Origin: Huiozyma naganishii CBS 8797
Lineage: Eukaryota > Ascomycota > Saccharomycetes > Saccharomycetales > Saccharomycetaceae
DNA: 64,000 nucleotides
Assembly: GCF_000348985.1 (NCBI RefSeq)
Contig: NC_035925.1
Location: 744,001-808,000, forward strand
Direction of reading: 5' to 3'
Below are positions 18,076-29,358 of this stretch, in pieces; positions within the stretch are counted from its first letter, which is position 1; every line of letters begins with the position of its first letter. Below the pieces are notes generated by a model. It made no database searches, was not told the DNA's origin, and saw only the letters and a list, made by a program, of their open reading frames with translations. Both the position numbers and the translations under genes were made by a program.

Positions 18076-21000
18076 ATGCAAAGAGGTCCAGTTTATTCCG
18101 ATATTTTTGGGTCCGAGCGATTACCTGACACCGAAGGTGTTGACTCGGGAGCAACGCAATCCGGATTTATACCTGATAGGGTGGAAGATATAAAAGATCT
18201 GGAAAAACTACTGTCGGAAAGTATATTGGAAGATCTGACAGTGGCAGAGAGGTCGAGGCAGTTACATTACCAGCCAGATCCATTTCACGATCAATTTCTA
18301 GTTGAAAGCTCAGCATTCACTTTGAGCGAGAAAACCCATATTCCAAAGGTACCAGATACGGTGAGTCTCTCCTCAAACGATAATACTCCTATTAGCAGTC
18401 CGAAGAAAAGAACTGCGAATAACTCGACGGCGTTCAATCCGGCATTTGCACCGATTGATACCTCAAACAATATAACTACCATAGACGAAATTGAACCACA
18501 AATGGATAGAAAAAGTTCAAATTCAACTCTATCGAGAAAGAACCTCTACCAGAACACGGGCAGCATTCCTCAAAGGAACGACGACACGGAGGTAGATATA
18601 GAAATGCCAAACAGATCCAAAGGTGGATCGGTACCAAGGAGAAAACCATCGTTGCCGCAGCTTGCTTTAGCTAGCCTAAAGAAGCAGGCCAGTTTTGGTA
18701 GCAGTCCAACAACGACTCCTACGTACTCTAGGAGGTCTCCCATGCAAGGGTTCGGTTTTTTCAATAGATCTGCTTCGAGAGATTTGACAGATCAGCATGT
18801 AGCATATCAGCAGCAGCAGCAGCAGCAGCAGCATCAACAGCAACAGCAACAGGCACAGCACTCTCAACAGACCATGTCGTCTCCACAGCAAGGACATTCT
18901 TTCAGAGGATTTGCCTCCAAGGCAAACCCATTTTCAGATAACGCTAATACTTATGGGAATCACATGCATAACGCTGAAACGGACAACAGCTCTATGTCTA
19001 CGAAACACAGCTTCTATGGCCACTTGAGCTCAGCACATAGTTCTCAAACGCTCAGCTCATTGCTGGGCGGGACCAACAACTCGGGCGAGAGTGCAAGCAC
19101 GACTAACAAACTAAACCACGCAGCAACTACAATAGGGATAGGTTTGAACACGAGAAGCTCCTCGACATCGTTGACTTCAAAGAGATTCACATCGTCCTCA
19201 GGGAACTCCTCGCACGGCCATCACCATCACAGGCGCCAGAGCAGCATCACTCCACTATCATCAAATAACAAGACATCGTCCTCTATCTTATCAAAGACGT
19301 TCAATAACGGGGGCAGTAAAAGCATGGCCACGGCAGGTCCGACGGGGCATCGCAGGAGTACCAAGAAACATAACTATGTGTATCCAGCTCTACTCTCCAG
19401 GGTTGCAACAAGATTTAAAAAGACGATTTCATTAGGCGAATACAAAAAGGACGGTCTCGTTTACCGTGATGCGTTTACTGGTCAGCAAGCAGTGGACGTT
19501 CTGTGTTCCATGATAAGATCGAATGACAGGAATATTGCAATTCTGCTTGGTAGATCTTTGGAGGCACAGAAGCTCTTCCATGATGTCGTTTACGAACACC
19601 GTTTGAGAGACTCGCCCTTTGAAGTTTACGAATTCACAGATAACTCTAGATTCATTGGGTCCGGATCCTCTGGAATGGTATCTCTAAGTAACCATGATCC
19701 ACTAATGCTTATGTCCCAGGGGTCCTCAACGACACAAACAAACGACCAACATATGCAACATAACCAGAGAGACATTCCAGTGACAAATTCGAGATCTTCG
19801 CTTTTCAGTCAGCAAACAGAGAATTCCTCTGATAGTATGACATATCAGCCATCGTCAGCGTTTACCTCACAATCGACAATCACACAAGTAGCGCCAAAGG
19901 GTCAGCAGCAGTTGGATCCATCAATGCTCCATAATGTAAGCGGTGTATTCACCTTACTTGCAGAATGCTACTCGCCAACTTGCTCCCATGATAAGTTGTG
20001 CTACTCGATATCATGTCCAAAAAGATTGGAACAACAGCAGAGGCTGAACTTGAAACCCAACGGTGGTTTGAAAAGAAACATCTCAGTTGCGTTGGAAGAA
20101 GAGGAGGAGGAAAAGCAGTCCTGGACAAGTTCTGTTTCTAAAGAAATATGGAAAGGCCTCTCAAAGAAAGAAATAAAGAGGCAAGAGGCAATCTACGAGG
20201 TTTACATCACGGAAAAGAACTTTGTAAAGTCCCTGGAAGTGACAAGAGATGTCTTCATGAAAAACCTGGCAGAAACAAATATTATACCAGCGGATATTCG
20301 TAAGAATTTCATCAAACATGTCTTTGCTCACATTAACGACATTTATTCTGTTAACAGAAGATTTTTAGAGGCACTCAGTGATAGACAGAAATCCAGTCCT
20401 GTGGTGAAGGGGATAGGGGATATTTTGTTGCGATTTATTCCCTTTTTCGAACCGTTCGTTTCCTATGTTGCGTCAAGACCTTATGCTAAATACCTGATCG
20501 AGACTCAACGGTCTGTCAACCCCCATTTTGCCAGGTTTGATGATGATATGATGAGTTCGTCACTGAGGCATGGAATTGATTCGTTTTTATCTCAAGGTGT
20601 CTCCAGGCCTGGTAGGTATATGTTGCTGGTGAGAGAGATTTTGAAGTCGACGGAACCCGAAAAAGGCCCAGAGGAATTTGAAGTTTTGACGAAGGCGATG
20701 GACGCCCTTCGTGATTTTATGAAAAGGATTGATAAAGCCTCAGGAGCTGCCCAGGATAGACACGACGTCAAACTATTGAAACAAAAAATTTTGTTCAAAA
20801 ATGAGTACGTCAATATGGGCCTCAACGATGAAAAACGTAAGATCAAGCATGAAGGCGTATTGTCAAGAAAAGAGCTCGTCAAAGCTGATAACAGTGTAGT
20901 CGGTGATATACAATTTTACTTGCTGGATAACATGCTTCTTTTCCTGAAGGCTAAGTCGGTAAACAAGTGGCATCAACATAAAGTTTTCCAAAGACCAATT

Positions 21001-22266
21001 CCATTGCCGCTACTATTTGCTTGTCCGGGTGAAGACATGCCCATATTGCGTAGGTACATTGGTTCATCTCCCGATTCATTTGCTACTGTAATCCAACCGG
21101 AATACAACTCTCCCAATACTAAAAACGCCATAACATTTTATTACTATGGCGCCAAACAGAGGTACCAGGTTACATTATATGCTGCTCAGATGGCTAGTTT
21201 ACAGACACTTCTAGACAAAATCAAACAGGAACAACAAAGAATTATTGATGAGACAAGCATGATCAATATAACTAAGCTCAGTGATAAGTTCTTCGATTAT
21301 TCAAACAAGGTCAATAGTGTCAGCTCATGTGATGGTGGTCGTAAACTACTGATAGCTACGAATTCTGGGTTGTATATGAGTAATATCAAAAGACAGGAAG
21401 ATAAGATGACGAAAAAGCCACTTATCACCTTCTCGTCCCCACTACAATTGGTACAAAGAAGTAGTATTTTGCAAGTTGCAGTTTTAGATGAGTTCCAATC
21501 TATTTTGTTGTTGGTGGACAAGAAATTATACAGTGTCCCGTTGTCACTAATCAGCATTGACAGTAATGGCACATCGTACTTTAAGAAGCATGGAAAAGAA
21601 CTGGTAAATCATGTCACCTTCTTTTCTGAGGGCGATTGTAACGGCAAGAGGTTGATTGTTACTGCGCACAGTTCGTCCCATTCGATAAAGTTTTTTGAAT
21701 TAGAGCCACCAGTGTTGACGAACAGCGGCAGCTCCTCGAACAACAAGAAGAGTCTGAAGAAGAAGATTACGGAGGTCGTGTTCGACTCTGAACCCGTTTC
21801 TATTTCTTTCTTGAAGGCAAACCTGTGTATCGGTTGCAAGAAAGGTTTTCAAATTGTCAGCATTTCGCAAAATGCACATGAATCGCTGTTGGACCCTGCG
21901 GACACGTCGTTGGAGTTTGCTCTCAAGGATACATTGAAACCGATGGCCATTTACCGTGTGGGCAACATGTTTCTGCTGTGCTATATGGAGTTTGCGTTCT
22001 TTGTTAACAACCAGGGTTGGCGTAAAAAGGAATCGCACATTATACACTGGGAGGGAGAACCTCAAAAGTTTGCCATTTGGTACCCATACATTTTGGCTTT
22101 CAACAGCCGTTTTATTGAAATTAGAAAGATTGATACTGGTGAACTGGTTCGCTGTATTTTGGGTGAAAAAATCAGATTGCTGCAGACAAGCACACAGGAG
22201 ATACTCTACGTATACGAAGATGCCCGCGGTTATGACACTGTTGCATCTCTAGATTTCTGGGGGTGA
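18076..22266 (+). CDS. ROM2: Rho1 guanine-nucleotide exchange factor Rom2/Rom1
   Basis: Activates Rho1 in the cell-wall integrity pathway at sites of polarised growth. The 1396-residue protein has a Ser-rich N-terminus with a poly-Gln tract near 245-262. A DEP domain spans about 436-522, the Dbl-homology exchange domain about 700-890, a PH domain about 910-1060, and a C-terminal citron-homology domain about 1070-1385. This is the Rom1/Rom2 architecture and near the S. cerevisiae length (1356). It lies between ARC18 and ELO3 as YLR371W does, so Rom2 is preferred over its duplicate Rom1, though the two cannot be separated on sequence alone. Confidence 0.95.
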   Translation: MQRGPVYSDIFGSERLPDTEGVDSGATQSGFIPDRVEDIKDLEKLLSESILEDLTVAERSRQLHYQPDPFHDQFLVESSAFTLSEKTHIPKVPDTVSLSSNDNTPISSPKKRTANNSTAFNPAFAPIDTSNNITTIDEIEPQMDRKSSNSTLSRKNLYQNTGSIPQRNDDTEVDIEMPNRSKGGSVPRRKPSLPQLALASLKKQASFGSSPTTTPTYSRRSPMQGFGFFNRSASRDLTDQHVAYQQQQQQQQHQQQQQQAQHSQQTMSSPQQGHSFRGFASKANPFSDNANTYGNHMHNAETDNSSMSTKHSFYGHLSSAHSSQTLSSLLGGTNNSGESASTTNKLNHAATTIGIGLNTRSSSTSLTSKRFTSSSGNSSHGHHHHRRQSSITPLSSNNKTSSSILSKTFNNGGSKSMATAGPTGHRRSTKKHNYVYPALLSRVATRFKKTISLGEYKKDGLVYRDAFTGQQAVDVLCSMIRSNDRNIAILLGRSLEAQKLFHDVVYEHRLRDSPFEVYEFTDNSRFIGSGSSGMVSLSNHDPLMLMSQGSSTTQTNDQHMQHNQRDIPVTNSRSSLFSQQTENSSDSMTYQPSSAFTSQSTITQVAPKGQQQLDPSMLHNVSGVFTLLAECYSPTCSHDKLCYSISCPKRLEQQQRLNLKPNGGLKRNISVALEEEEEEKQSWTSSVSKEIWKGLSKKEIKRQEAIYEVYITEKNFVKSLEVTRDVFMKNLAETNIIPADIRKNFIKHVFAHINDIYSVNRRFLEALSDRQKSSPVVKGIGDILLRFIPFFEPFVSYVASRPYAKYLIETQRSVNPHFARFDDDMMSSSLRHGIDSFLSQGVSRPGRYMLLVREILKSTEPEKGPEEFEVLTKAMDALRDFMKRIDKASGAAQDRHDVKLLKQKILFKNEYVNMGLNDEKRKIKHEGVLSRKELVKADNSVVGDIQFYLLDNMLLFLKAKSVNKWHQHKVFQRPIPLPLLFACPGEDMPILRRYIGSSPDSFATVIQPEYNSPNTKNAITFYYYGAKQRYQVTLYAAQMASLQTLLDKIKQEQQRIIDETSMINITKLSDKFFDYSNKVNSVSSCDGGRKLLIATNSGLYMSNIKRQEDKMTKKPLITFSSPLQLVQRSSILQVAVLDEFQSILLLVDKKLYSVPLSLISIDSNGTSYFKKHGKELVNHVTFFSEGDCNGKRLIVTAHSSSHSIKFFELEPPVLTNSGSSSNNKKSLKKKITEVVFDSEPVSISFLKANLCIGCKKGFQIVSISQNAHESLLDPADTSLEFALKDTLKPMAIYRVGNMFLLCYMEFAFFVNNQGWRKKESHIIHWEGEPQKFAIWYPYILAFNSRFIEIRKIDTGELVRCILGEKIRLLQTSTQEILYVYEDARGYDTVASLDFWG

Positions 22267-22677
22267 ACCGTATACTGTCGGTGAATGCTACTTTTCCAGC
22301 GGACAGCCTTTGGTACTCATTCATGCGCTAGCGGCTCTCTGGGTGTGCTCAGGCACGAATACGTAGACACATACATGAAATGAAGCTATATCTAATTAGT
22401 AGTTAAACTCATCTCTACCTATCTATGGGGTACCTCTGAACACCGTCACAGAGGCGGAATTGTCTGCACGTTACAGGTTCTGACTATGAGTGTTACCCCC
22501 AGAATGAGATTTTAGTTCGCATTTTTTTTCAAAATTTAATCAATTGAAAGAGTCAGTGTTAGTAGTTCACAGTTAGGAGTTTAAATAAGTACTTGTCAAC
22601 TGTTAACAGAGCGGTGGTGTCGGTTATAGTTGGTTTGTGTATTTGAAAATTGGCGATAGCTATATGGTATTAGGGCA
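22267..22677. other. Intergenic: ROM2 3' end and ELO3 promoter
   Basis: A 411-bp tandem gap. A/T-rich stretches near 22520-22545 and 22640 are ordinary promoter sequence. I see no further gene or clear regulatory motif. Confidence 0.5.
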
Positions 22678-23649
22678 ATGAGTAGCCTAATTCAGACAGC
22701 TGCCATGTCACAACCGGTAAATTCCTTCAGATTCTACGGCTTTTCTCTAGATCATCCTTTTGGAATTGATCTGTGGTCAATCTTCTCAAAATGCTTTGAG
22801 TATATCATCGGATATTCTCCTAATGAATTTGTTTTTATCTATGATAAAACTGCTTTGGCTAATGGAACCCACGCAATCGGTATCGTGGTACTGTATTACA
22901 TCCTCGTAACATTCGGGAAATACACCCTGCGAAAGTTTAATATCCCACCAATGGAGTCCACCACGTTATTTCAGATACATAACTTGTTTCTGAGTATTGT
23001 TTCATTGATTTTGCTACTTTTGTTGATTGAGCAGGTTATTCCGATGATTCACCACAAAGGTTTGTTCTGGTCTATATGTTCCGTCGAGGCATTTTCGCCC
23101 AAATTGATCACATTGTATTACCTGAACTATTTGGTTAAGTTTATTGAACTGATAGATACTGTGTATCTTATTCTGAGAAGAAAGAGATTGATCTTCGTTC
23201 ACACCTACCACCACGGTGCTACAGTTCTATTGTGCTACACCCAACTAATGGGACACACCTCCGTGGAATGGATCCCCATAGGTTTGAACTTGGCTGTCCA
23301 CGTGATAATGTACTACTACTACTTCATTACTTCTAGGGGGTTTAGAGTTCGGTGGAAAAGGTGGGTCACCAGAATACAGATTATTCAGTTTGTTATTGAT
23401 GTTCTGTTCGTTTATTTTGTGACCTATACTTTCTACGCTAACAAGTATTTTGATGGTATACTTCCTAATATGGGGACGTGTAATCTGACCCAGGATGCTG
23501 CTGCTTATGGGTACCTGATTTTGACCTCTTACTTAGTGATGTTTTATTCCTTGTCAGTCAGTGGATTTACAGGCAGGAAGCCAAGATCCCAAAAAAAGCT
23601 CAAACATAAAAGGAAAACGAAAAACGGTGTCAAGACAAAAAAATCATAA
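22678..23649 (+). CDS. ELO3: Very-long-chain fatty acid elongase Elo3
   Basis: The 3-ketoacyl-CoA synthase component of the ER elongase that makes C24-C26 fatty acids for sphingolipids. The 323-residue protein has the diagnostic histidine box HTYHH (175-179), about seven membrane segments between 60 and 300, and a long Lys/Arg-rich C-terminal tail typical of cytosolic ER-retention tails. An in-frame ATG at codon 10 is a possible alternative start. The gene follows ROM2 directly as in YLR372W. Sequence resembles Elo3 more than Elo1 or Elo2. Confidence 0.94.
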   Translation: MSSLIQTAAMSQPVNSFRFYGFSLDHPFGIDLWSIFSKCFEYIIGYSPNEFVFIYDKTALANGTHAIGIVVLYYILVTFGKYTLRKFNIPPMESTTLFQIHNLFLSIVSLILLLLLIEQVIPMIHHKGLFWSICSVEAFSPKLITLYYLNYLVKFIELIDTVYLILRRKRLIFVHTYHHGATVLLCYTQLMGHTSVEWIPIGLNLAVHVIMYYYYFITSRGFRVRWKRWVTRIQIIQFVIDVLFVYFVTYTFYANKYFDGILPNMGTCNLTQDAAAYGYLILTSYLVMFYSLSVSGFTGRKPRSQKKLKHKRKTKNGVKTKKS

Positions 23650-23871
23650 GACTAGGAGATATTTGGCATAAGCATGAATATTCGAAATCAAAATAGGATC
23701 GCTCTTGATAAATAAAGGGACTAGACACAACTCTGTTAGTGAAAGGGGTCTGTGCACTTTAAACGGTGTATACACAGCTGATTATTTAGATAATTACATT
23801 GTTACTTAGTCTTACATTAGATAAACCCATAAATTCACAAAGATTAAATAAAACAGTGACTGTGCAGCAGT

Positions 23872-26451
23872 TTACTGTCTTGAGATATTGCATAATGTGG
23901 CCAATGTGGCCTTTTCCAAGTCTACTTTGTTTAATGCAAACTGTTCGTTCAGTAGTTTTATTTTCAAGGACCGTTCAAGAGACTGTTCCTGTTGCGCTTT
24001 TTCTGTGGTACTTAAAAAAGCGTATTCCCCTCTTTTTGAAAACGCAGACTCCGAAAATATTAATTTTGTTATAACTGTGAACAACAAACCAACATCTCCA
24101 GATAAGTACATGTTAAGAAAGTCTTTGCCGACTGGGATGTGAATTTCCAGCAATTCCTCCAAAGGATTTAAAACTCTTTCATCACAAACCTTCCTAAACC
24201 CAGCCTTAGTTCTTTCAAACTTGAAGGTTTTGAAGTAGGCTTCATAGATGTTTGGACAGTTTTGTTTGGCATTGAAAAGGAAGTGTTCCAAATCATTTTC
24301 AATTTCTTCTAACAAAACTTCATCGAGAAGTTCAAAGAAAGGCATTTCAATGTTTTCATCCTGAAGCCCAACCGATAATTTGGTAGTTCCTTTAAATGGT
24401 AGTCCCTCCATTAAAGGATCCTCAAGCGTTGTCTTACCTGACTGTCGGTTTTTCACCTCATCAGCTCTTCTTCCTTTTGTCCCCAGCAAATGGTTTAATA
24501 AATGTAATATAGATTTAGCGACTTGTGGTAGATATTGAGTTGTTTTATCAGTTCCATAAAGCTCTTTCAGTAAATTATTGTTCAGCAAAAATTGAGGACA
24601 GAGAAATGAGGCTATTATAGTATTGGGGGATGTTTTTAAGGTCTCTTTGTATTTCGTAGTTGCAGTCAAAAGAACCTTGAAGGCCCCACAAAATCTGTTA
24701 TACGCCATTTCTTCCGTAATGCCATAAAGAGTTTTCTCTAACCCACAAACAAAAACGTAAAGCCAAACGACACTTGTAGGATCTGGTGAGGTGAATTTGG
24801 AAATTATTTTGAATATTGGAGACAACAGACTCAAAATTGTTCTAGCCAGTTTCATGTCCATTTCAGTAAATTTTTCGTTTGGTAGATATGGATTCATAGC
24901 CATTACAACTGGCTGTAAGTCTAGGAAGTTCTTCAGGAACCTGGTTGCACTTGAAGGATAACGACTGTCAAAAATTATGCAGCCGCTGTTGGTGTATCCG
25001 TGTTTCTTACAAAGCGTCTCAAAGAGCTCGGTCTGAAAAGTATCTCGTCTCATACACATAAAAAAAGCGTTAATCTTGCCAAATATTGAAGGTGAGATAT
25101 CTATTTGAGAGAGGTCTATCAGTGAATCTATTATGTTGTCCCCTTTTCTTCCTTTTTGGCTGGCGGAAGAACCAAAAGAATTCTGGTATCCAAAAATACC
25201 AGAAAGTAGAGTAAGCAGATCTTGTAGACTACAAGTACGTATATCAAGCATAGAATGTGTATCATCCAAATGCAATTTCGGGCTCAATTTTATACTTCTG
25301 CTGAGTGTGTAATTTGGCGTTATTAAAGAAATAACGGGCGATTTCAATCGAAGTATGTTTTCAATAACAAAATCAGCTATTTCTGGGCGTTGTTTAGTAC
25401 CAGGATTAGGTTTGTGTTCTCGTAGTAAGCGTAATTCTAATGGTAAAGTTTTTTGGGTATTATTAATGTGATCAAAGAATTGGGCACTTAGCACGGAATA
25501 CCGATCATTCCAGACCTGGCAGGATAAAGAAATGATGGGAGTTTTGTAAAGGAGCAAAAGGTTGGCTTCCAAGGTTTTTTTGACTGTTGCCAAAAGGTTA
25601 CTGTTTTTCGGATGTAAGTAGGTTGGTTCGAGTTCGATGGGCGAAAAATCAAAGATACATCTTTCCATCATGTGTTCAAATTTTTCAGAAAGCTTCAGAG
25701 CAATAGACCTCACTTGTATGGGGGTCATTGGCCAACACTTGGGTATCCTTTTCAGTAAAGACACAAATGCTGGGTTATCAACAACAGACGAAGGAATATT
25801 TTGAGATGCAAACAGAATTGAGATTATAGACTCTGATTTAACTAGATCAGGTGCATTTTCATTTTCCATGTAGCATAATTCCTCGATATCATCAGTAATC
25901 AATTTATCAATCTTTCTTGTTTCTATGGTAAAATTACGGTATCGGCAGCGAGGCTGTGTGATTTTAGAAGTTGGTACGGACAGGTCTGCAATTGATGTTC
26001 CGTTAAACTTGTGATAATAACTTACGGTAGCATCATTACGATGAGAATTTCTCAAATGAGTTTGTAATCTTTTCAAGACAGACCAGCTTAGACTTCTCTT
26101 AATTACAAAACCACAATACTTACATTTTGAGAAAGTTAGATTGGGGTCCGTCGTCAGAAAATAAGTCCAGCAAGGTATTGTATACTTTTTGAACAATTGA
26201 ATAGGAATCCATTTTTGCCCATCTTCAAACAATACTTCTGATTTCCAGTGTTGCTTGTTACCGCTGTCATATCGAGAGGATGAGGGTGATTTCGGTGATC
26301 TGTCATTGCACTTTGATACAGTCTTTCTCCCGACCTTTCTTCTCAAGTTCCAGGAAATTGAAGATCTCGCTCTCTCTGGTAAATTTAAATGACCGCTAGA
26401 TTCATTTCCGAAATTACAGCTTCCACTTTCAGTGAAGCTGTAAGAATGCAT
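23872..26451 (-). CDS. VID22: BED zinc-finger, hAT transposase-derived protein Vid22/Env11
   Basis: An 859-residue orthologue of the S. cerevisiae pair Vid22 (YLR373C) and Env11 (YGR071C), nuclear proteins linked to telomere and G-rich sequence maintenance and to Fbp1 vacuolar degradation. A BED-type finger is visible as C110-x2-C113 with H132-x4-H137, preceded by an aromatic-rich segment. The rest resembles a domesticated hAT transposase body, with a C-terminal dimerisation-like region from about 690. A catalytic triad was not recognised. Length is nearer Env11 (860) than Vid22 (901). Position after ELO3 supports either track of the duplication. Confidence 0.85.
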   Translation of the reverse strand: MHSYSFTESGSCNFGNESSGHLNLPERARSSISWNLRRKVGRKTVSKCNDRSPKSPSSSRYDSGNKQHWKSEVLFEDGQKWIPIQLFKKYTIPCWTYFLTTDPNLTFSKCKYCGFVIKRSLSWSVLKRLQTHLRNSHRNDATVSYYHKFNGTSIADLSVPTSKITQPRCRYRNFTIETRKIDKLITDDIEELCYMENENAPDLVKSESIISILFASQNIPSSVVDNPAFVSLLKRIPKCWPMTPIQVRSIALKLSEKFEHMMERCIFDFSPIELEPTYLHPKNSNLLATVKKTLEANLLLLYKTPIISLSCQVWNDRYSVLSAQFFDHINNTQKTLPLELRLLREHKPNPGTKQRPEIADFVIENILRLKSPVISLITPNYTLSRSIKLSPKLHLDDTHSMLDIRTCSLQDLLTLLSGIFGYQNSFGSSASQKGRKGDNIIDSLIDLSQIDISPSIFGKINAFFMCMRRDTFQTELFETLCKKHGYTNSGCIIFDSRYPSSATRFLKNFLDLQPVVMAMNPYLPNEKFTEMDMKLARTILSLLSPIFKIISKFTSPDPTSVVWLYVFVCGLEKTLYGITEEMAYNRFCGAFKVLLTATTKYKETLKTSPNTIIASFLCPQFLLNNNLLKELYGTDKTTQYLPQVAKSILHLLNHLLGTKGRRADEVKNRQSGKTTLEDPLMEGLPFKGTTKLSVGLQDENIEMPFFELLDEVLLEEIENDLEHFLFNAKQNCPNIYEAYFKTFKFERTKAGFRKVCDERVLNPLEELLEIHIPVGKDFLNMYLSGDVGLLFTVITKLIFSESAFSKRGEYAFLSTTEKAQQEQSLERSLKIKLLNEQFALNKVDLEKATLATLCNISRQ

Positions 26452-28003
26452 GACTCTGTCTGAGCAAGTTCAAAACGGGAACAGCGAGATCTACAAAAGA
26501 AACATTCATAAGAAGAAATTGACTTTTTTTGACTTCAATTTTGAATTTTTCAACTTTCTTCATGCGCGCGACCCGGATTCGTTTATAGAGGCAGCTGTAA
26601 GAAGACATCGCATTATGCTGGGCCACAAGCTGGTTGGAATCAGTTCCCGGGACAAACATGAATAAGCCGGTAATATCCAGAGATATTTGAGTTATACAGA
26701 TTATGCCTTGAAAAAAGAATTGAGACATTTCTAGGGTTATGACGGCCAAAGAAAAACCTTATCTGTGATATAGATATATGAGTCTCGCATCTATTCCCCT
26801 ACAATTTGAATTCCATAACCAAAAGGTTAGACCAAATTTTTGTTACTAAACTACTTAAGATTTGAAGCAAAGCACTATCCAAACATTTACAAAATGAACT
26901 AGATCATATTGAAAAGCTTTCTCCAAAAAACACCTATAAAATATCATTGACCGCTATCTGAACTTAGTTTCTAATTCCAAAAAGAATGTAATGTGAGTAA
27001 TGCATTACCAATTGCATAGACAGGCAATATGCTGAGAAATACATGACCAATGAACTAGCCGTTTAAGATAAGAATATTGTGAGAAAAATATAGCATAGTA
27101 GAAATTATGTTTTCCTTTGATGCCTAGCGGGTACACTACAGAATGACTGATAAGTCTCAGGTATAAAAATGCGAGTTATGACACATAAACCAATCTCTCT
27201 CTGGTACAAGACAGGAGAGATCATCGAACCATATACTTTTATAATAAGTATATTTAAAAGTCAAGTGAACTAACACATCTGACATACTCTACTAGCATGG
27301 AATTATATATTTCAACAGCTTGCCTATGATGATATTTGTGTCCATTGGGTTTTATCATACCTTGATTTCCATATTCCGCAGGTAAAGACGTTCTTCAATA
27401 ATCCTTCAGTTGATATTTTAATATTTTCCTATTTGAAGTTTATCTTATTTGTTTGTTCTTTAAGGATAAAAGATACAATAACAACAGAATAGTGTTTGAA
27501 TAATTAAACAACAAATAAAAAGTTTCAGAATGATGCTGGGTGATGGTGAAAATAGGTAATACTTTGTGTATCTTGGTTCAGAAATGGCATTTCTGCCTAT
27601 CTGTTCTTAACGACGGAAAGTGGGGTTGCTTTCTCATTGAGATAAATTTCCCTGTAACAGCCTTTAAAAACAAGGCTATTGGAACAAAAGAAGCGGGAAC
27701 TCCCTCATGAACTAGCATCTTTATAAGTCAGACTTCTAAAATCGATTGAGGAACTGCGGTGAAATCAGCACTCTAATTGGTGTTCATATGGTACACCTGA
27801 GTAAAGATACAGGGCATTGTACTAAGGCTAGAACCATCTCTGTCAGATTTGAAAATGATCTATTCATTTGATGATGATAATACGTGTACATAGTAGCACG
27901 CTGTGCTATGTAGATGTGTAATGATTTAATAATGTAAAGGTGATTCGTGTGCAACTACTTGCACGCAAAAGAATTGTAAATACTTTTAACGGACCTGTAA
28001 CTC
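26452..28003. other. Gene-free 1.55 kb at a synteny junction
   Basis: The VID22 upstream region and LHP1 3' flank. It is A/T-rich with many stops in all frames. The one longer frame (26429-26749, minus) overlaps the VID22 start and has no recognisable homology. A hairpin (27887-27912, ten pairs with a 3-nt bulge) lies about 90 bp beyond the LHP1 stop. Gene order changes here from the YLR36x-37x block to the YDL05x block. No tRNA, snoRNA, LTR or centromere was recognised. Confidence 0.6.
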
Positions 28004-28834
28004 TCAGTTTTCAGGCTTCGTTTCCTCCTCCTTTTCTTCAGCTACAGCAGACTCATCGTTGGTCCCTGCTGGAGGGGCTTCCAATTTAGGCATGTTCTTT
28101 CTATGACCGGTGAAAGATCTGGATCTCTGGCCGGAACCACTGAAGTTTTTGGATCTTGTGGCTTCCCTCTGTTGGTCGTACTGTTTCTTGGTCAAAATGT
28201 CCAACTTGCGCCCTTCGAAGGACAAAATGTCCTTGGATTTGTCGTCTGAGCCACAAGAATAGTTCTCAACAAACTTTTCACAATCCTCCGCTGTCGCGAA
28301 CTCGACCATGGCAATCCCGTGGAATCTTCTTCTGCGGTCCCTCTTCAAACGAACCTGGGCGACGTTTTCGACCTTTTGGAAAAAATCCTCCACTTTCTCC
28401 TGCAATTCCGAGATGATGGTTTCAGGTGTATGTGGGATATTCATCACAACTACGGTACGCTTACTTTGCTCCACTCTGTCCCCAGTACTCTTTGTAGAAT
28501 CCAACGGAACACGTCTCTTGACGTTTTCTCCATCCTCTGAAACCTCCAAGAGAGCAGAATCGCGCAGGATCTCCACCAACTTGTCAATTGGTCTGAACTT
28601 CTTCATACGGTTGAAAGTGGCAATGGTACCAATTGGAACCCAGCCGTCATTTTTCTCCGCTGTGGTTCTCAAGAACTTGTCGTATGGGAAATTGAACTCA
28701 GAGAAGTAGAATTCGACTTGCTTCAAACACTGCTTAGAGTTTTCTGGAGTAAATTCTACAGGAACAAAGGAGCCTCTTCTCGAAGTGGCAACGTCTTTAG
28801 GCTGGACATTTTCAGGGGTTTCAGTGGAGGACAT
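28004..28834 (-). CDS. LHP1: La protein homologue Lhp1
   Basis: A nuclear RNA chaperone that binds the 3' UUU-OH of new RNA polymerase III transcripts and helps tRNA precursor maturation. The 276-residue protein (275 in yeast) has a La motif from about 30 to 112 (with [16 protein letters not shown]) and an RRM from about 126 to 215. A basic region and an acidic C-terminus follow. The frame continues upstream to 28990 but only from a GTG through a hydrophobic non-homologous stretch, so I used the ATG at 28834. It runs divergently from SLC1, as YDL051W/YDL052C. Confidence 0.95.
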   Translation of the reverse strand: MSSTETPENVQPKDVATSRRGSFVPVEFTPENSKQCLKQVEFYFSEFNFPYDKFLRTTAEKNDGWVPIGTIATFNRMKKFRPIDKLVEILRDSALLEVSEDGENVKRRVPLDSTKSTGDRVEQSKRTVVVMNIPHTPETIISELQEKVEDFFQKVENVAQVRLKRDRRRRFHGIAMVEFATAEDCEKFVENYSCGSDDKSKDILSFEGRKLDILTKKQYDQQREATRSKNFSGSGQRSRSFTGHRKNMPKLEAPPAGTNDESAVAEEKEEETKPEN

Positions 28835-29358
28835 AGCGATGGTTGCGGTGATGCGGTGCAGACCTATACCAACCAGATCATCTTTCCGAAGGTCATCGCT
28901 GCACTGCCGGTTCTTGTGAAAATATAAAAAAAATAAATAAAATAAAAAAGAGATGTCGATGAGTTTGGGAACTCGATGAAATTTTTTCACTTTCGTTTAC
29001 AATGATATTGCACGACCCCGTGGGATCCCATACAGAGGCTGTTACTGATCCCAGTGCCACGGGTCAAGTTGCAAAATGGGCATGCAGCCACTGAAGTAAT
29101 CCTTCACCGAAAAAACACTACACAAACTGCATCAATTTTTGTAGTCTCTCGCGATGCTCTTGTAAGAACCGTCTTCGAGGCTGTTGAACGAATTGATGAA
29201 AAAAGTTGTTGATTTTATTGCCGCGAAAAATAAAACACTGTCCAAGTCGAGGAATTGGCCCTTCAACAGTAGTTATTGAGATCCAATTTTGTAATTTTGT
29301 CTAGTGACCTCCCCCAATTGGGCATTACGACGCATTTATTTCTGAAACGAGTCGGAGA
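28835..29358. other. Intergenic: LHP1-SLC1 divergent promoter
   Basis: A 524-bp shared promoter with A-rich tracts at 28925-28950 next to LHP1. No additional gene or well-supported factor site was seen. Confidence 0.5.

Noticed and set aside
25625..25635. GGTTCGAGTTC resembling a tRNA B-box
   Set aside because: It lies inside the VID22 coding sequence with no A-box or cloverleaf around it.
26429..26749. 106-codon minus-strand frame upstream of VID22
   Set aside because: It overlaps the VID22 start, has no homology and no supporting promoter or conservation.
28835..28990. N-terminal extension of LHP1 with a hydrophobic segment
   Set aside because: Starts with GTG and lies outside family homology. 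The ATG at 28834 gives the family length. The same reasoning applies to the GTG/TTG extensions of ADE6, SPT4, VHT1, PBP4, MCH1 and BRE1.
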